A DNA stretch of 64,000 bases, taken from the NCBI RefSeq assembly GCF_964355755.1, contig NC_092670.1:2753001-2817000 (forward strand), written 5' to 3'. Below the pieces are notes generated by a model. It searched no databases. It was not told the DNA's origin and saw nothing but the letters and a program-made list of their open reading frames with translations. Position numbers and translations under genes: made by a program. Positions within the stretch are counted from its first letter, which is position 1. Each line of letters begins with the position of its first letter. This DNA is from Antedon mediterranea (Eukaryota > Echinodermata > Crinoidea > Comatulida > Antedonidae). Shown one piece after another: positions 1 to 9,198 of this stretch.

Positions 1-844
1 TCGATTATTCAATAAATATACTGTTACGTTTATTGGTTACTGTGAGCTCGTATTATACAGACTATGAATTAAGTAAACAACAATCGTGTAACTCAAACTT
101 GAACTATTTATTCAACAACAATATGGCTGCCAGTTGGCAATGTATGTGCTAACCTAATGAGGGCGGTATACAGTAGCATCTCATGACATCCCTCTTTCTC
201 AGCTTTAACATTCATGTGTAAATTGGAATGTTACGATTATGTATATTATTAAAAGATTTAATAATTATTAAATTGCAGTATGCTTATCTGAGATATGTGT
301 AGTATTTATACAGTAGTATTATTTTTAATTGCATATTTTATATTTAGCATTGATCTTCTGGTTGGTGTACATTAATTATGGTACCTGTGCTATATTATGA
401 ATTATGATAACTAGAGGGTGAGCTCGCTTCGCTCGCTCCCCCTCTAGGAAGTGTAGACGATGGTTCTCGGAATGATAATGTTCTCCTTATACGTTTTCTG
501 TCGGTTACCAATATTGAAACTGCTTGACATTCGTAAAACTAAACTACTTTGTTTCACAGTGTTTTAGATGATTAATAACATTTTAAAGTATAGTTTTTAT
601 TGTTTGGTAGGGCCCTTTGGGGAGGCAGAGGTCATTTGAGGGAGGTGCTTATTCGAGGGATATATGTTAAATTTTTTAGTTTTAATAATATGGTAACATT
701 TATAATCAAATGAAACCCTCTAATAGATATGAAAAGTGCTAAAAAAGAATAACAAATGCTTGGTAAATTGTAGATAACAGTGCGGTGAATTCTACTACAA
801 ATAGTATAATTTGTGTTATTATAAATATGTGGATGGACGTTTAT
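1..844. other. non-coding, no gene seen
   Basis: No ORF with protein-like composition is visible here. The only structure is a GC-rich imperfect hairpin near 412-448 (CTAGAGGG ... CCCTCTAG around GCTCGCTTCGCTCGC). This resembles the end of a dispersed element, since another element ends in a similar CCCTCTAGTT at about 37,117. I see nothing else. Confidence 0.5.
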
Positions 845-1000
845 TAGATAAGATAAGATAAGATAAGATAACTTTTATTGATCCTCAAAAAGGAAATTCA
901 TTGCTCGTCATAATAACAAAGAAAACACTATAAAAACAAATATAGCATAAAACCATTCATATAAAAACATCTAAAAAATTACAATATAAAATTATCTTCT
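845..1000 (-). mobile_element. LINE 3' end with (CTTAT)n tail
   Basis: Read on the minus strand, an A-rich segment runs through GGATCAATAAAAG into five copies of TTATC. A 3' end made of CAATAAA plus a short microsatellite is typical of CR1/L2/RTE-type non-LTR retrotransposons. Similar tails occur at 12,124 (minus) and 45,893 (plus). No coding part is retained. Confidence 0.5.
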
Positions 1001-1016
1001 TGACTTCCTGTTATAG

Positions 1017-1050
1017 TTGGGTTGGGTTGGGTGGGGGGGGGGGGAGGGTT
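1017..1050 (+). other. G-rich tract, possible G-quadruplex
   Basis: Three GGGTT-like units are followed by a run of about 11 G and then AGGG. This satisfies a simple four-run G-quadruplex pattern in otherwise AT-rich DNA. It is not next to any recognised gene, so a function is not supported. Confidence 0.5.
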
Positions 1051-1970
1051 ATTATTCAAAGTGATGTTTTATTGGAGAGGCGTTTATTCAAATGAATACC
1101 ATCCTAATAATTATTAATACATTATTTAATTTAATCATCTTTTGAAACTAACTGCCGTGACAGAGTGGGCCCAAGAAAGAAGACATTACGGCTTGCAACA
1201 TGGGCAGACATCTCGGTCCTAACGGGACACAGGAAGATAGCCTACAGTTATTCCTGCAAGCTTACTCAATAAAACTCAGCTATCGGGATTTCACTCGAAA
1301 AATGTCTTATCATCAAATCTCCCTATGTAATTTTATAATACTATTCCCCACAATATATTCTGATTCTTTATGGCGTATATTTAATTTGATCTTTATTAAT
1401 TTGCAGTATAATTCCTATTATTTAACTACTGTACCTTCACACATGCCTGGTATGTTTTCCAAAGGGACACTGTATTGATTGATGGAAAGTGCCTGTTTCC
1501 AGTCACCTTTAGGGTCAAATCTATTATTTTAACTGCTCCCTTGTGTATAAAAGAGAGAAAATATTTGAAACCAGGTTGTTGCAAGGTGAACTTATCTTAA
1601 ACCCGGAAATTACTATGACCAGGAAGAATTGAAATTGAGATGAAAATCTAATGTTGAAATCATAAATTGTGTTAAAAAACTCTTTATAATATCTTCCTAA
1701 TATAGAAATATGGAACAATAGCGTCGCTGTGAACACTAATGTTATCAAATCTACGTTTCGCGGTACATCTCAGATAGATAAGGTAGGTATCCAAGGCGGA
1801 GATTTGTACCGAAGTTTTTGCATTGTGCTCGCCTATGTTAGAATTAACCATAATTTATATATAGATGCTTTAATTTTAACTCCATAAACATTTAAAACAT
1901 TCATTATGGAAAAACAAGATGTTGTTTTATTATCAACACAATGCTTGTGATATCTTTATATCACACATCT
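1050..1970. other. non-coding, no gene seen
   Basis: AT-rich sequence without a convincing coding frame. The 92-codon open frame at 1,200-1,478 has no recognisable domain and an unremarkable composition. Confidence 0.5.
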
Positions 1971-1971
1971 T

Positions 1972-2532
1972 TTACAGATCTAGCCTGTTAGGCTTTTTAA
2001 CTGCTCTGCCTGATTTTCTTACATATACATTATTATCAATGTTGGGTATTTGTTGAGCAGGTTTATTAGTTACTGTCTTTCTGTCCTTTTTGTGCTCATT
2101 CTCACAACTCTCTTCCATTATATCTTCTTCGATCAATGGTTCTGTGAATTTGAACGATTCTCCAGTTTGGCGGATATGGCGTCTGTTTCTGCGGTATGTC
2201 CTGATGTAGTTTTCACAATGTAGGAACGTGGATGGTTTGTAGTACTTTGTACTACCGCTGGTTTCCATTTCTTTGAGCAATAGTCTTTTATTCTGACGCT
2301 TTCACCGACATCCAAATTTTTCAGTGGTCGTTCATGTTGATAGTAATTTAGATTCGCATCTTTTGACAATATTTTCAATGTCGCTGTCTATGCCAATCCA
2401 ATATACGCTTTCTCGCGCTCTCAGTCTACACTTTTCAATGCCTTGGTGGCATGTGTGTATTTGCTCAAGAATATCTTGCTTCATTATTTTTGGAATTACA
2501 ATACGATATCATTTTAGTACAATTCTGTCGTG
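1972..2532 (-). pseudogene. Ty3/gypsy integrase remnant
   Basis: Minus-strand translation from 2,530 shows an integrase N-terminal zinc-binding (HHCC-like) pattern: H-x3-H in HTCHQG, then the RARESVYW stretch, then a late C. It is followed almost directly by the C-terminal integrase/chromodomain-side sequence (DVGESVRIKDYC, then TYRRNRRHIR). The catalytic D-D-E core that should lie between is absent, so the protein is internally deleted. In-frame stops and a frame change also break it. It is the continuation of the pol remnant at 9,199-11,300, separated from it by the foldback insertion. Confidence 0.75.
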
Positions 2533-3883
2533 GACCGGCAGCCCAGAGACATTTGGTTAGATGAGCTAGGTACCAATATCTGACTATTTGAGTGTGTTGG
2601 GCATCACTTGAAGTGAATGAAAATGGGAGTCTGCTGGGTACCCCCTGCTGCGTCTAGACTGGGGGGACCCCGAAACGTGCTAAAAAATCGGCACAGGTTA
2701 GATGAGAGAGATACCACCTAATTTTACCACCATGGGATGCCCATTGGCATCCTTATAACAGTATCCAAAACGACAGACTTTTTCTCTGCTGCAAAAGGCC
2801 CACCAGACCCCCCGAGGGAGGGCCTAAAATGGGGTTAGCATAGATGAGTGAGGTACCACTCAAAATCAATTCCAAACGAACAAGTTGTGTTCATACAATA
2901 CTAAATGGATAACAACAGACTAATTGTCTGCTGCACCGCAAGTGCCAGACACCCTAAAGTTAGACTAGAGACCCCCCTTCCCCCAACTAACCCAGCTTAG
3001 ATATTGTAGATACCACCAGCAACCAATGTTATATGATTTACCACATTGTAAGCAATACCAAATGACCTATTACAGACTATCTGAACACTGCCCTGGCCCT
3101 GGCAGACCCCTCTAAAGTTAGACTAGAGACCCCTCTTTCCCCAACTAGCCCAGCTTAGATATTGTAGATACCACCAGCAACCAATGTTATATGATTTAGC
3201 ACATTGTAAGCAATCACCAAATGACCTATTACAAACTATCTGTACACTGCCTTGGCCCTGGCAGACCCCTCTAAAGTTCGACTAGAGACTCCATTCCCCC
3301 AACTGACCTATCTTAGACATTGTAGATACCACCAGCAACCAATGTTATAATTATGATTTAGCACATTGTAAGCAATACCAATTGACCTATAACAGACTAT
3401 CTGTACACTGCCTTGGCACTGCAGACCCCTCGAAAGTTCCCCCATTTACCCTAAGTATATAGGTACCTTAGATATTGTAGATACCACCAGCAGCAAAAAA
3501 AAAACACCCAAAACAACATGTTTAATTGAATAAAGTTTAACTTTAATCGAACTAACACAAAACAATTGAAAATATATCACATCAATGACGATAAAATGAC
3601 CATTACCATTCTAAAGGGAAAAATAGTTTAAGAGTTTCAATTAAACCTTATATATTATAAGCCAAATATATATAACAAGTATGGATTCGGGTAAATTTAG
3701 CATTCCTTGCCTTTGGATGTCAAAGATACATCCGTCTGTAACTCTTGGACATATTTTAAGAGAAAGCTTAGTAGTAATCATCCTAATCAAATTCAGGATT
3801 GTAGTAACTTAATCTAAAGTGATTTGATTAATTAATAGTGGGTAATTTTAAATGCTGTATATTATAATTTTAATCCTGTATTC

Positions 3884-3890
<7 letters not shown>
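2533..3890 (+). repeat. left arm of the foldback inverted repeat
   Basis: Inverted copy of 8,170-9,198. The outer 400 bases align closely, including the CCCTGCTGCGTCTAGAC and GCATCCCATGG-type segments. The arm is about 0.33 kb longer than its partner, mainly because of extra copies of an internal tandem unit (2,951-3,500). Confidence 0.8.
2951..3500 (+). repeat. tandem repeat of about 160 bp, 3.4 copies
   Basis: Units start at about 2,951, 3,111, 3,271 and 3,431. Each carries CTAAAGTTAGACTAGAGACC, GATATTGTAGATACCACCAG and the CAATGTTAT-ATGATTTA block. The opposite arm (about 8,580-8,790) holds far fewer copies, so the array changed size after the arms formed. Confidence 0.75.
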
Positions 3891-3937
<47 letters not shown>

Positions 3938-4106
3938 GGTTGAAATTTTCAGACCGTTTGGATAGAGTGCTCAATACCAAGGTAGAGCATAAATAAATAA
4001 AATAACAGCAGAAAACTTGGTTAATTCATTGTTTTAATCACTACAATTCGTACGAAACAAATTTGTAGTGATTAAAACAATGAAGTAACCAAGTTTTCTG
4101 CTGTTA

Positions 4107-4155
<49 letters not shown>

Positions 4156-4160
4156 CTCCA
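3888..4160. repeat. long hairpin flanked by (AT)n microsatellites
   Basis: (AT)n runs at about 3,891-3,934 and 4,120-4,153 bracket an inverted repeat. Positions 3,991-4,046 pair with about 4,063-4,118, leaving a loop of about 15 bases. The arms are nearly perfect over about 56 bases apart from small differences around TTAATTCATT/AATGAAGTAA. The arm sequence includes ACAGCAGAAAACTTGG. Confidence 0.75.
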
Positions 4161-4194
4161 AAGGCAAATTACTGAAAACAAGGCCAACAGCCAT

Positions 4195-4306
4195 TAAGTC
4201 GCGTGCTACAATGCATAGTGATACCGGACCGACAGACAAACAGACTGACAGACAGACAGACCGACAGACAGACGGACCGACCCACATAGTGAACTATACT
4301 GACCGA
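4195..4306 (+). repeat. GACAGACCG minisatellite element, copy 1
   Basis: GTCGCGTGCTACAATGCATAGTGATACCGG is followed by imperfect GACAGACCGACA units and then ATAGTGAACTATA. The same layout occurs at 4,855-5,004 and inverted at 7,736-7,826. Those copies end in GTCGC...GCGAC inverted ends, so this is a small dispersed element with an internal minisatellite. Confidence 0.65.
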
Positions 4307-4369
4307 AATTACTGAACATGTTTAAAAATGTTGAAATGTTTAAAAACATTTATATTTTTTTAATTTACA

Positions 4370-4830
4370 CGTGCGTAGCCTGTCACATTTGACGTGCTCG
4401 TATAACGTAATTTCGAGTTGAAAATTAAGTCAAGAAAACAGAAATCGGGCAAAAAGTGTGCGCAATAACATTTAACGCGCAGTGCGCGCGCAAAAATCTG
4501 CGCACTCATGGCAATTTTGTAAACGCTTAAAATTGCCTGAAACGTACTCTTATTTCATCGAAAATAAATTTTGAAAATTTTAAGCGCGCGTACGCATGCG
4601 TTACATGCGCTACGCACGTAATTGTATTGCCATATGATGATTTATGCCCTGAAATTTATGAGTACCAAATTTTATTTAATTGTGATTCATGGTTGTTAAG
4701 ATATGATTACAAACGTGATTTCGTTAAATCGTGCGTAGACCGCGTAATTTTTTATTGCGCACCGTGAAAACATAACCACATCGATTCCTGGCCATAAGGA
4801 ATATTCTGTGAAAAATTGACTTAGCTAGAT
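4370..4830 (+). repeat. dispersed CpG-rich repeat, copy 1
   Basis: A block rich in GCGCGC, ACGCATGCGT and CGTACG motifs. It matches the reverse complement of 27,575-28,085 over most of its length, including GATTTCGTTAAATCG and the CATCGATTCCTGGCCATAAG segment. Part of it recurs at 11,560-11,850. Such CpG density contrasts with the surrounding AT-rich DNA. Confidence 0.65.
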
Positions 4831-4854
4831 TAAACTGATATCAAGATAAGGTCA

Positions 4855-5004
4855 TAAAGCGACAAAACGCATAGTGATACCGGACCGACAGACAGACCGA
4901 CAGACAGACCGACAGACAGACCGACAGACAGACCGACAGACAGACAGACAGACAGACCGACCGACCGACTTAGTGAACTATAGAGTCGCTTCCACGCGAC
5001 TAAA
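4855..5004 (+). repeat. GACAGACCG minisatellite element, copy 2
   Basis: GCGACAAAACGCATAGTGATA leads into about 90 bases of 12-bp GACCGACAGACA units, then TAGTGAACTATAGAGTCGCTTCCACGCGACT (written in two overlapping parts in the sequence: ATAGAGTCGC and CCACGCGACT). The open frames over it on both strands are artefacts of the repeat. Confidence 0.7.
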
Positions 5005-5005
5005 A

Positions 5006-5165
5006 ATGACAATGCTGTGGGTATCAGTGGCTGGATCTCAATGGAGATACAAAAATAAAAAGCGAAAAGCTAAATCAAAACGATAAAGTAAACAGCCAGA
5101 AAAGTTAGCAGAGCTTTCGGGCAACACTAGCACTGATTAGCCCTTCATCAGTGCAAGTCTATATA
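5006..5165 (+). repeat. Penelope-like terminal repeat (pLTR), copy 1
   Basis: Contains GACAATGCTGTGGGTATCAG, CTCAATGGAGATAC, an A-run, GCGAAAAGCTAAATC and GCTTTCGGGCAACACTAGC, ending near CCTTCATCAGTGCAAG. The same roughly 175-bp unit is present at 5,450-5,640, inverted at 7,960-8,170, and alone at 60,863-61,040. A short extra piece (ACTAGCACTGATT) is inserted here. Confidence 0.7.
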
Positions 5166-5288
5166 TAAATATATATATAAACACAACAGGCATAGAAATA
5201 AATTCCAAACCGCCCGGTGATACACTGACAATTATTTAATTAATTTTTGAAACGATAAAGATGAGGAAATCTGGGAGAATGAGAAAAA

Positions 5289-5356
5289 GTCGCCCCAACC
5301 GAGACTCGAACTCGGACCGTCTGCTTAATATGCAGTTGCCCTAACCATTAGACCAC
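5289..5356 (-). repeat. tRNA-like sequence (SINE head or tRNA pseudogene)
   Basis: On the minus strand, a box A-like TGGTCTAATGGTTAG and a box B-like GAGTTCGAGTCTC are spaced as in a tRNA. Between them is a CTGC-loop-GCAG anticodon-like stem. The acceptor arm does not pair well and no CCA-side discriminator context is clear, so I call it tRNA-derived rather than a functional tRNA. Confidence 0.5.
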
Positions 5357-5449
5357 TAAATATATATATATATATATTTATAAGTCCAAAGGCAAATTAC
5401 TGAAAAAATGACAATGCTGCTGTATATATATATATATATATATATATTT

Positions 5450-5640
5450 ATAAATCCAAAGGCAAATTACTGAAAAAATGACAATGCTGTGGGTATCAGT
5501 GGCTGGATCTCAATGGAGATACAAAAAAAAAAGCGAAAAGCTAAATCAAAACGATAAAGTAAACACTAACAGCCAGAAAAGTTAGCAGAGCTTTCGGGCA
5601 ACACTAGCCCTTCATCAGTGCAAGTCTTATATAGATGCGT
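5450..5640 (+). repeat. Penelope-like pLTR, copy 2
   Basis: Starts at the AATCCAAAGGCAAATTACTG motif and repeats the full pLTR unit through TTCGGGCAACACTAGCCC. A short fragment of the same start lies just upstream at 5,385-5,412, so pLTRs are stacked here. With the inverted copy at 7,960-8,170 it brackets the coding remnant. Confidence 0.7.
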
Positions 5641-6052
5641 TGAGGCTGCAAACGTGCTCAATTGGAATCAAGAGCGAATTTTTATAAAGTAGATGGAACA
5701 CGGACGTCAGTCTATTACACGGTGTTTCACGTTAAACGATCTTCAGATAGACTGAACAATACCGTATCTCAATCGAAAAAAAATATTTAAAAAAAAAAAT
5801 TATAAATATATATAATTTTTTTTTATGTACTTTATTTATGTAGATATGTAGTACTGTATCTATTAAAAAAGGTATTTGAAAAAAATTAGAGATCTCAATG
5901 AGATCCAAATTGGCAATTGCCGCAAAATCCTCACTGAGTTTGACGTTGAAATTCACTCTAGAACTAAGAAGTTGAAAAGAGAACTTCCTGCATCCTAGTT
6001 TAAAAAAAAACTCAAGATTATCACCAATGACTGGCGTAAACAATCAACGGTA

Positions 6053-7703
6053 ATGGCCCGAAGGGAACATCACAAATTTGGTCTACCTGCAGACTTGGTC
6101 ATTTCAACACAAATGACTCTACCTTCGGATGACGACAGGGCTTTTAGGAAACCCTGCAGAAGGTTCGTTGGGACATATAACAAGAATCAGAGCAACACCT
6201 CTGATTCAGTTGTTGAAATTAATTGTCGACTTTCCGAAGGAGAGAAAAAACTTCTTTCCCGAGGACTTAAATTCTGCCCAAAACCAAGGCAGGTCGGCGC
6301 ACAACAACTATCTTTGGATATAGAGGCTTTTTCTAGAAGATTACGATTACGTGAATATTTTGCTGATTCAGACAGCAGCACCACGCAAAACGAAGGCAAC
6401 GTTAATAAATTTAAACCAAAAAGTTCCTGGAATCCACCTAAAAATCGTTGTCCAGCTTTAGAAACATTTATCCAGGCTATTGAGGAGGATGTACAAAACT
6501 ACGTCCCGAGTCCAGATAAACGTGACAATCTCAAAACAAGAGAGGCAGGCCATTGCCAAATTGCGTCAGCGTAAAGATATCATCATTAAACCCGCTGATA
6601 AAGGTTCTGCCACTGTTGCTATGGACATCAAATTTTATTAAGAGGAATCCTTAAGACAGCTTCATTATATATCGTAAACTCACAACGGAACCCACCCCGG
6701 AAATTGCGGATAAGGTGGCAAAATCTGTTTCTGTGATGGTAAAAAAAAACACTCCATCGATCCTAAGATTTACAGTTACCAAATCCACCAAATCCACTAG
6801 TAGCGTTGATTTTGTGGACACTATAGTGACCATAGAAAATGGTACTCTCAAAACTGACCGATTCCGTAAACCCACTGATAAAAATATGTACCTGCTCCCT
6901 AGCAGTTGTCATCCCCAACACTGTACTAAAAACATACCGAACAGTAAAGCATTACCTATCAGACGTATCTCTTCTTCAGATGATTTAGATTTTCTGAATC
7001 GTACCGAAGAACTAACCGGACATCTCCGGAATAGAAATTACAAACCTATCACCCTAGGTTGCCTCCATTACGGGGCTATTAATTTATTGAGAAACATATG
7101 CCCATTCTACAGTCCACAGAACGTCTCAGGACTGTTTTTCCGGGAACCACCCATTATTGCATTTCGTAGACCTCCCAACCTTTGTGATATATTAGTCAGA
7201 TCCAAATGTAAGAGTGAAATTAACTCTCATGACAGTCAAAATTTGGGCAGTCACCTTTGCGGCAAATCTTGCAAAACTTGTTCATTGGTTGATTCTACTG
7301 AAAAATTTAAGAGTAACCAAACTGGCCGCATTTTTCGGATAAGACAATCAATTAATTGTCTAACCAAAAACGTCATTTATCTCATATACTGTAATATTTG
7401 TGGCAAACAGTACGCCGGAGAAACAAAAAACACTCTCCGTATGAGAATGACACAACACAGATCAGCTATCAGTTCACATTAAAGCTTGTTCAACCTGTAG
7501 CCGAACATTTTAATTCAGCTGGTCACTCGATAACAAATTTCAGAGTTATTGCAATATTCCATGTGTCAAATGGAGCGACAAAACTCGCAAAGACAAGGAA
7601 AACCACTGGGAATTACAACTTAAAACCACAAAACCTTTTGTACTTAACATTAGAAACATACTCCCAGGTTGGTAAAATTATTCCATTGTCTACCAAAATT
7701 TAA
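6053..7703 (+). pseudogene. Penelope-like element ORF, internally deleted (GIY-YIG endonuclease)
   Basis: PLEs are retroelements coding for a telomerase-like reverse transcriptase fused to a GIY-YIG endonuclease. Frame 1 (6,053-6,574) shows the PLE N-terminal block: LLSRGLKFCPKPRQ, FSRRLRLREYF, then SWNPPKNRCPALETFI. A second segment (about 6,575-6,720) begins the RT region (IIIKPADKGSATV) but has stops. Frame 6,715-7,482 resumes far downstream in the ORF (YLLPSSCHPQHC, then the endonuclease VIYLIYCNICGKQYAGET). A frameshift near 7,482 leads into 7,485-7,703 (PVAEHFNSAGHS). Most RT fingers and palm motifs, including the catalytic aspartates, are missing, so it is dead. The protein is well below the usual PLE length. 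Confidence 0.85.
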
Positions 7704-7735
7704 GTTTCAATATTAACCACCATTTAAGCTGTTTT

Positions 7736-7826
7736 TAGTCGCGTGGACGCGACTCTATAGTTCACTATGTCGGTCGGTCGGTCTGTCTGTCGGTCCGGTA
7801 TCCATATGCGTTTTAGCACGCGACTT
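7736..7826 (-). repeat. GACAGACCG minisatellite element, copy 3 (inverted)
   Basis: Begins AGTCGCGTGGACGCGACT and runs ATAGTTCACTATGTCGG, a few CTGTCGG units, GGTATCCATATGCG, and ends TTAGCACGCGACTTA. Both ends and the minisatellite are retained in a short form. It lies directly after the PLE coding remnant. Confidence 0.65.
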
Positions 7827-7959
7827 ATGGCTGTTGGCCTTGTTTAGTTTCATTCCAAAATTGTTTATACTGTATCTCTACCAAGCTACCTTCTTTGTTT
7901 TCTACTCTTATTCAGACTCCACCCTGTCTCCTTTTGTTGTATTTCTTTTATTCCTGTCC

Positions 7960-8170
7960 ACCCAGGCAGCACTTGCCAGCTCTTATCCTTCACTTGCAAT
8001 GATGAAGGGCTAGTGTTGCCCGAAAGCTGTGCTAACGTTTCTGGCTGTTTTACTTTATCCTTTTGATTTAGCTTTTCACTTTTTTTTTGTATCTCCATTG
8101 AGATTCAGCCACTGATACCCACAGCATTGTCATTTTTTCAGTTATTTGCCTTTGGATTTATATATATAAA
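7960..8170 (-). repeat. Penelope-like pLTR, copy 3 (inverted)
   Basis: Reverse complement of the pLTR at 5,450-5,640: GATGAAGGGCTAGTGTTGCC, GCTGTGCTAACGTTTCTGGC, then CACAGCATTGTCATT. With the upstream copies it gives the PLE remnant inverted terminal units. Confidence 0.7.
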
Positions 8171-9198
8171 TATATATAGAGGATTAAGATTATAATATAC
8201 AGCAATTAAAATTACCAACTATTAATTAATCAAATCACTTTTGATTAAGTTACTACAATCCTGAATTTGATTAAGGTGATTACTAAAGCTTTCTCTTAAA
8301 ATAGGTTGCAAGAGTTACAGACGAATGTATCTTTGACATTCAAAGGCAAGGAATTCCAGATCCTCACAATTCTAGCAGGAATGCTAAATTTACTTGAATC
8401 CGTACTTGTTTATATTTGGCTTATATAAGTTTGAAATGAAACTCTTAAACTATTTTTGCCTTTAAAATGGTAATGGTCATTTTATCGTCATTGATGTGAT
8501 ATATTTTGTTTTGTGTTAGTTCGATTAAAGTTAAACTTTATTCAATTAAACATGTTGTTTTAGGTGGTTTTTTTTTGCTGCTGGTGGTATCTAAGCTAGG
8601 CCATACTTGGGGTAAATGGGGTCTTTAGTCGAACTTTAGAGGGGTCTGCCAGGGAGTGTACAGATAGTCTGTAATAGGTCATTTGGTATTGCTTACAATG
8701 TGCTAAATCATATAACATTGGTTGCTGGTGGTATCTACTAGCTGGGCTAGTTGGGGGAATGGGGGTCTCTAGTCTAACTTTAAGGTGTCTGGCACTTGCG
8801 GTGCAGCAGACAATTAGTCTGTTGTTATCCATTTAGTATTGTATGAACACAACTTGTTCATTTGGCTTTAATTTTGAGTGGTACCTCACTCATGCTAACC
8901 CCATTTTAGGCCCTCCCTCGGGGGGTCTGGCGGCCTTTTGCAGCAGAGAAAAAGTCTGTCGTTTGTAATACTGGTATAAGGATGCCAATGGGCATCCCAT
9001 GGTGGTAAAATTAGGTGGTATCTCTCTCATCTAACCTGGGCCGTTTTTTTAGCATGTTTCGGGGTCCCCCGGTCTAGACGCAGCAGGGGGTACCCGGCAG
9101 ACTCCCATTTTCATTGACTTCAAGTGACCCCCAACACACTTAAGTAGTCAGATATTGGTACCTAGCTCATCTAACCAAATGTCTCTGGGCTGCCGGTC
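8170..9198 (-). repeat. right arm of the foldback inverted repeat
   Basis: Inverted copy of 2,533-3,890, ending GTCTCTGGGCTGCCGGTC at the junction with the gypsy pol remnant. It contains fewer copies of the 160-bp internal tandem unit than the left arm. Confidence 0.8.

Larger units (their letters stand above)
2533..9198. mobile_element. foldback-type element with long terminal inverted repeats
   Basis: The two ends are inverted copies: 2,533 begins GACCGGCAGCCCAGAGACAT and 9,198 ends with its reverse complement. Similarity continues inward for about 1.36 kb on the left (to about 3,890) and 1.03 kb on the right (from about 8,170). The element sits inside a Ty3/gypsy pol gene, between the RNase H side (9,219) and the integrase zinc-binding part (2,530), both minus strand. 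I see no clear target duplication at the junctions, and the host frame is offset by one base across them. The interior carries a Penelope-like element and minisatellites but no DNA-transposase gene, so it looks non-autonomous. FB/Galileo-like foldback elements have this layout; the family is not identified. Confidence 0.7.

Noticed and set aside
4830-5086. Opposing ORFs of DRQTDRQT and VGLSVGLS repeats
   Set aside because: Artefacts of the GACAGACCG minisatellite on both strands.
5289-5356. Functional tRNA gene
   Set aside because: Boxes A and B are present, but the acceptor stem does not pair and the anticodon stem is weak; more likely SINE or pseudo-tRNA.
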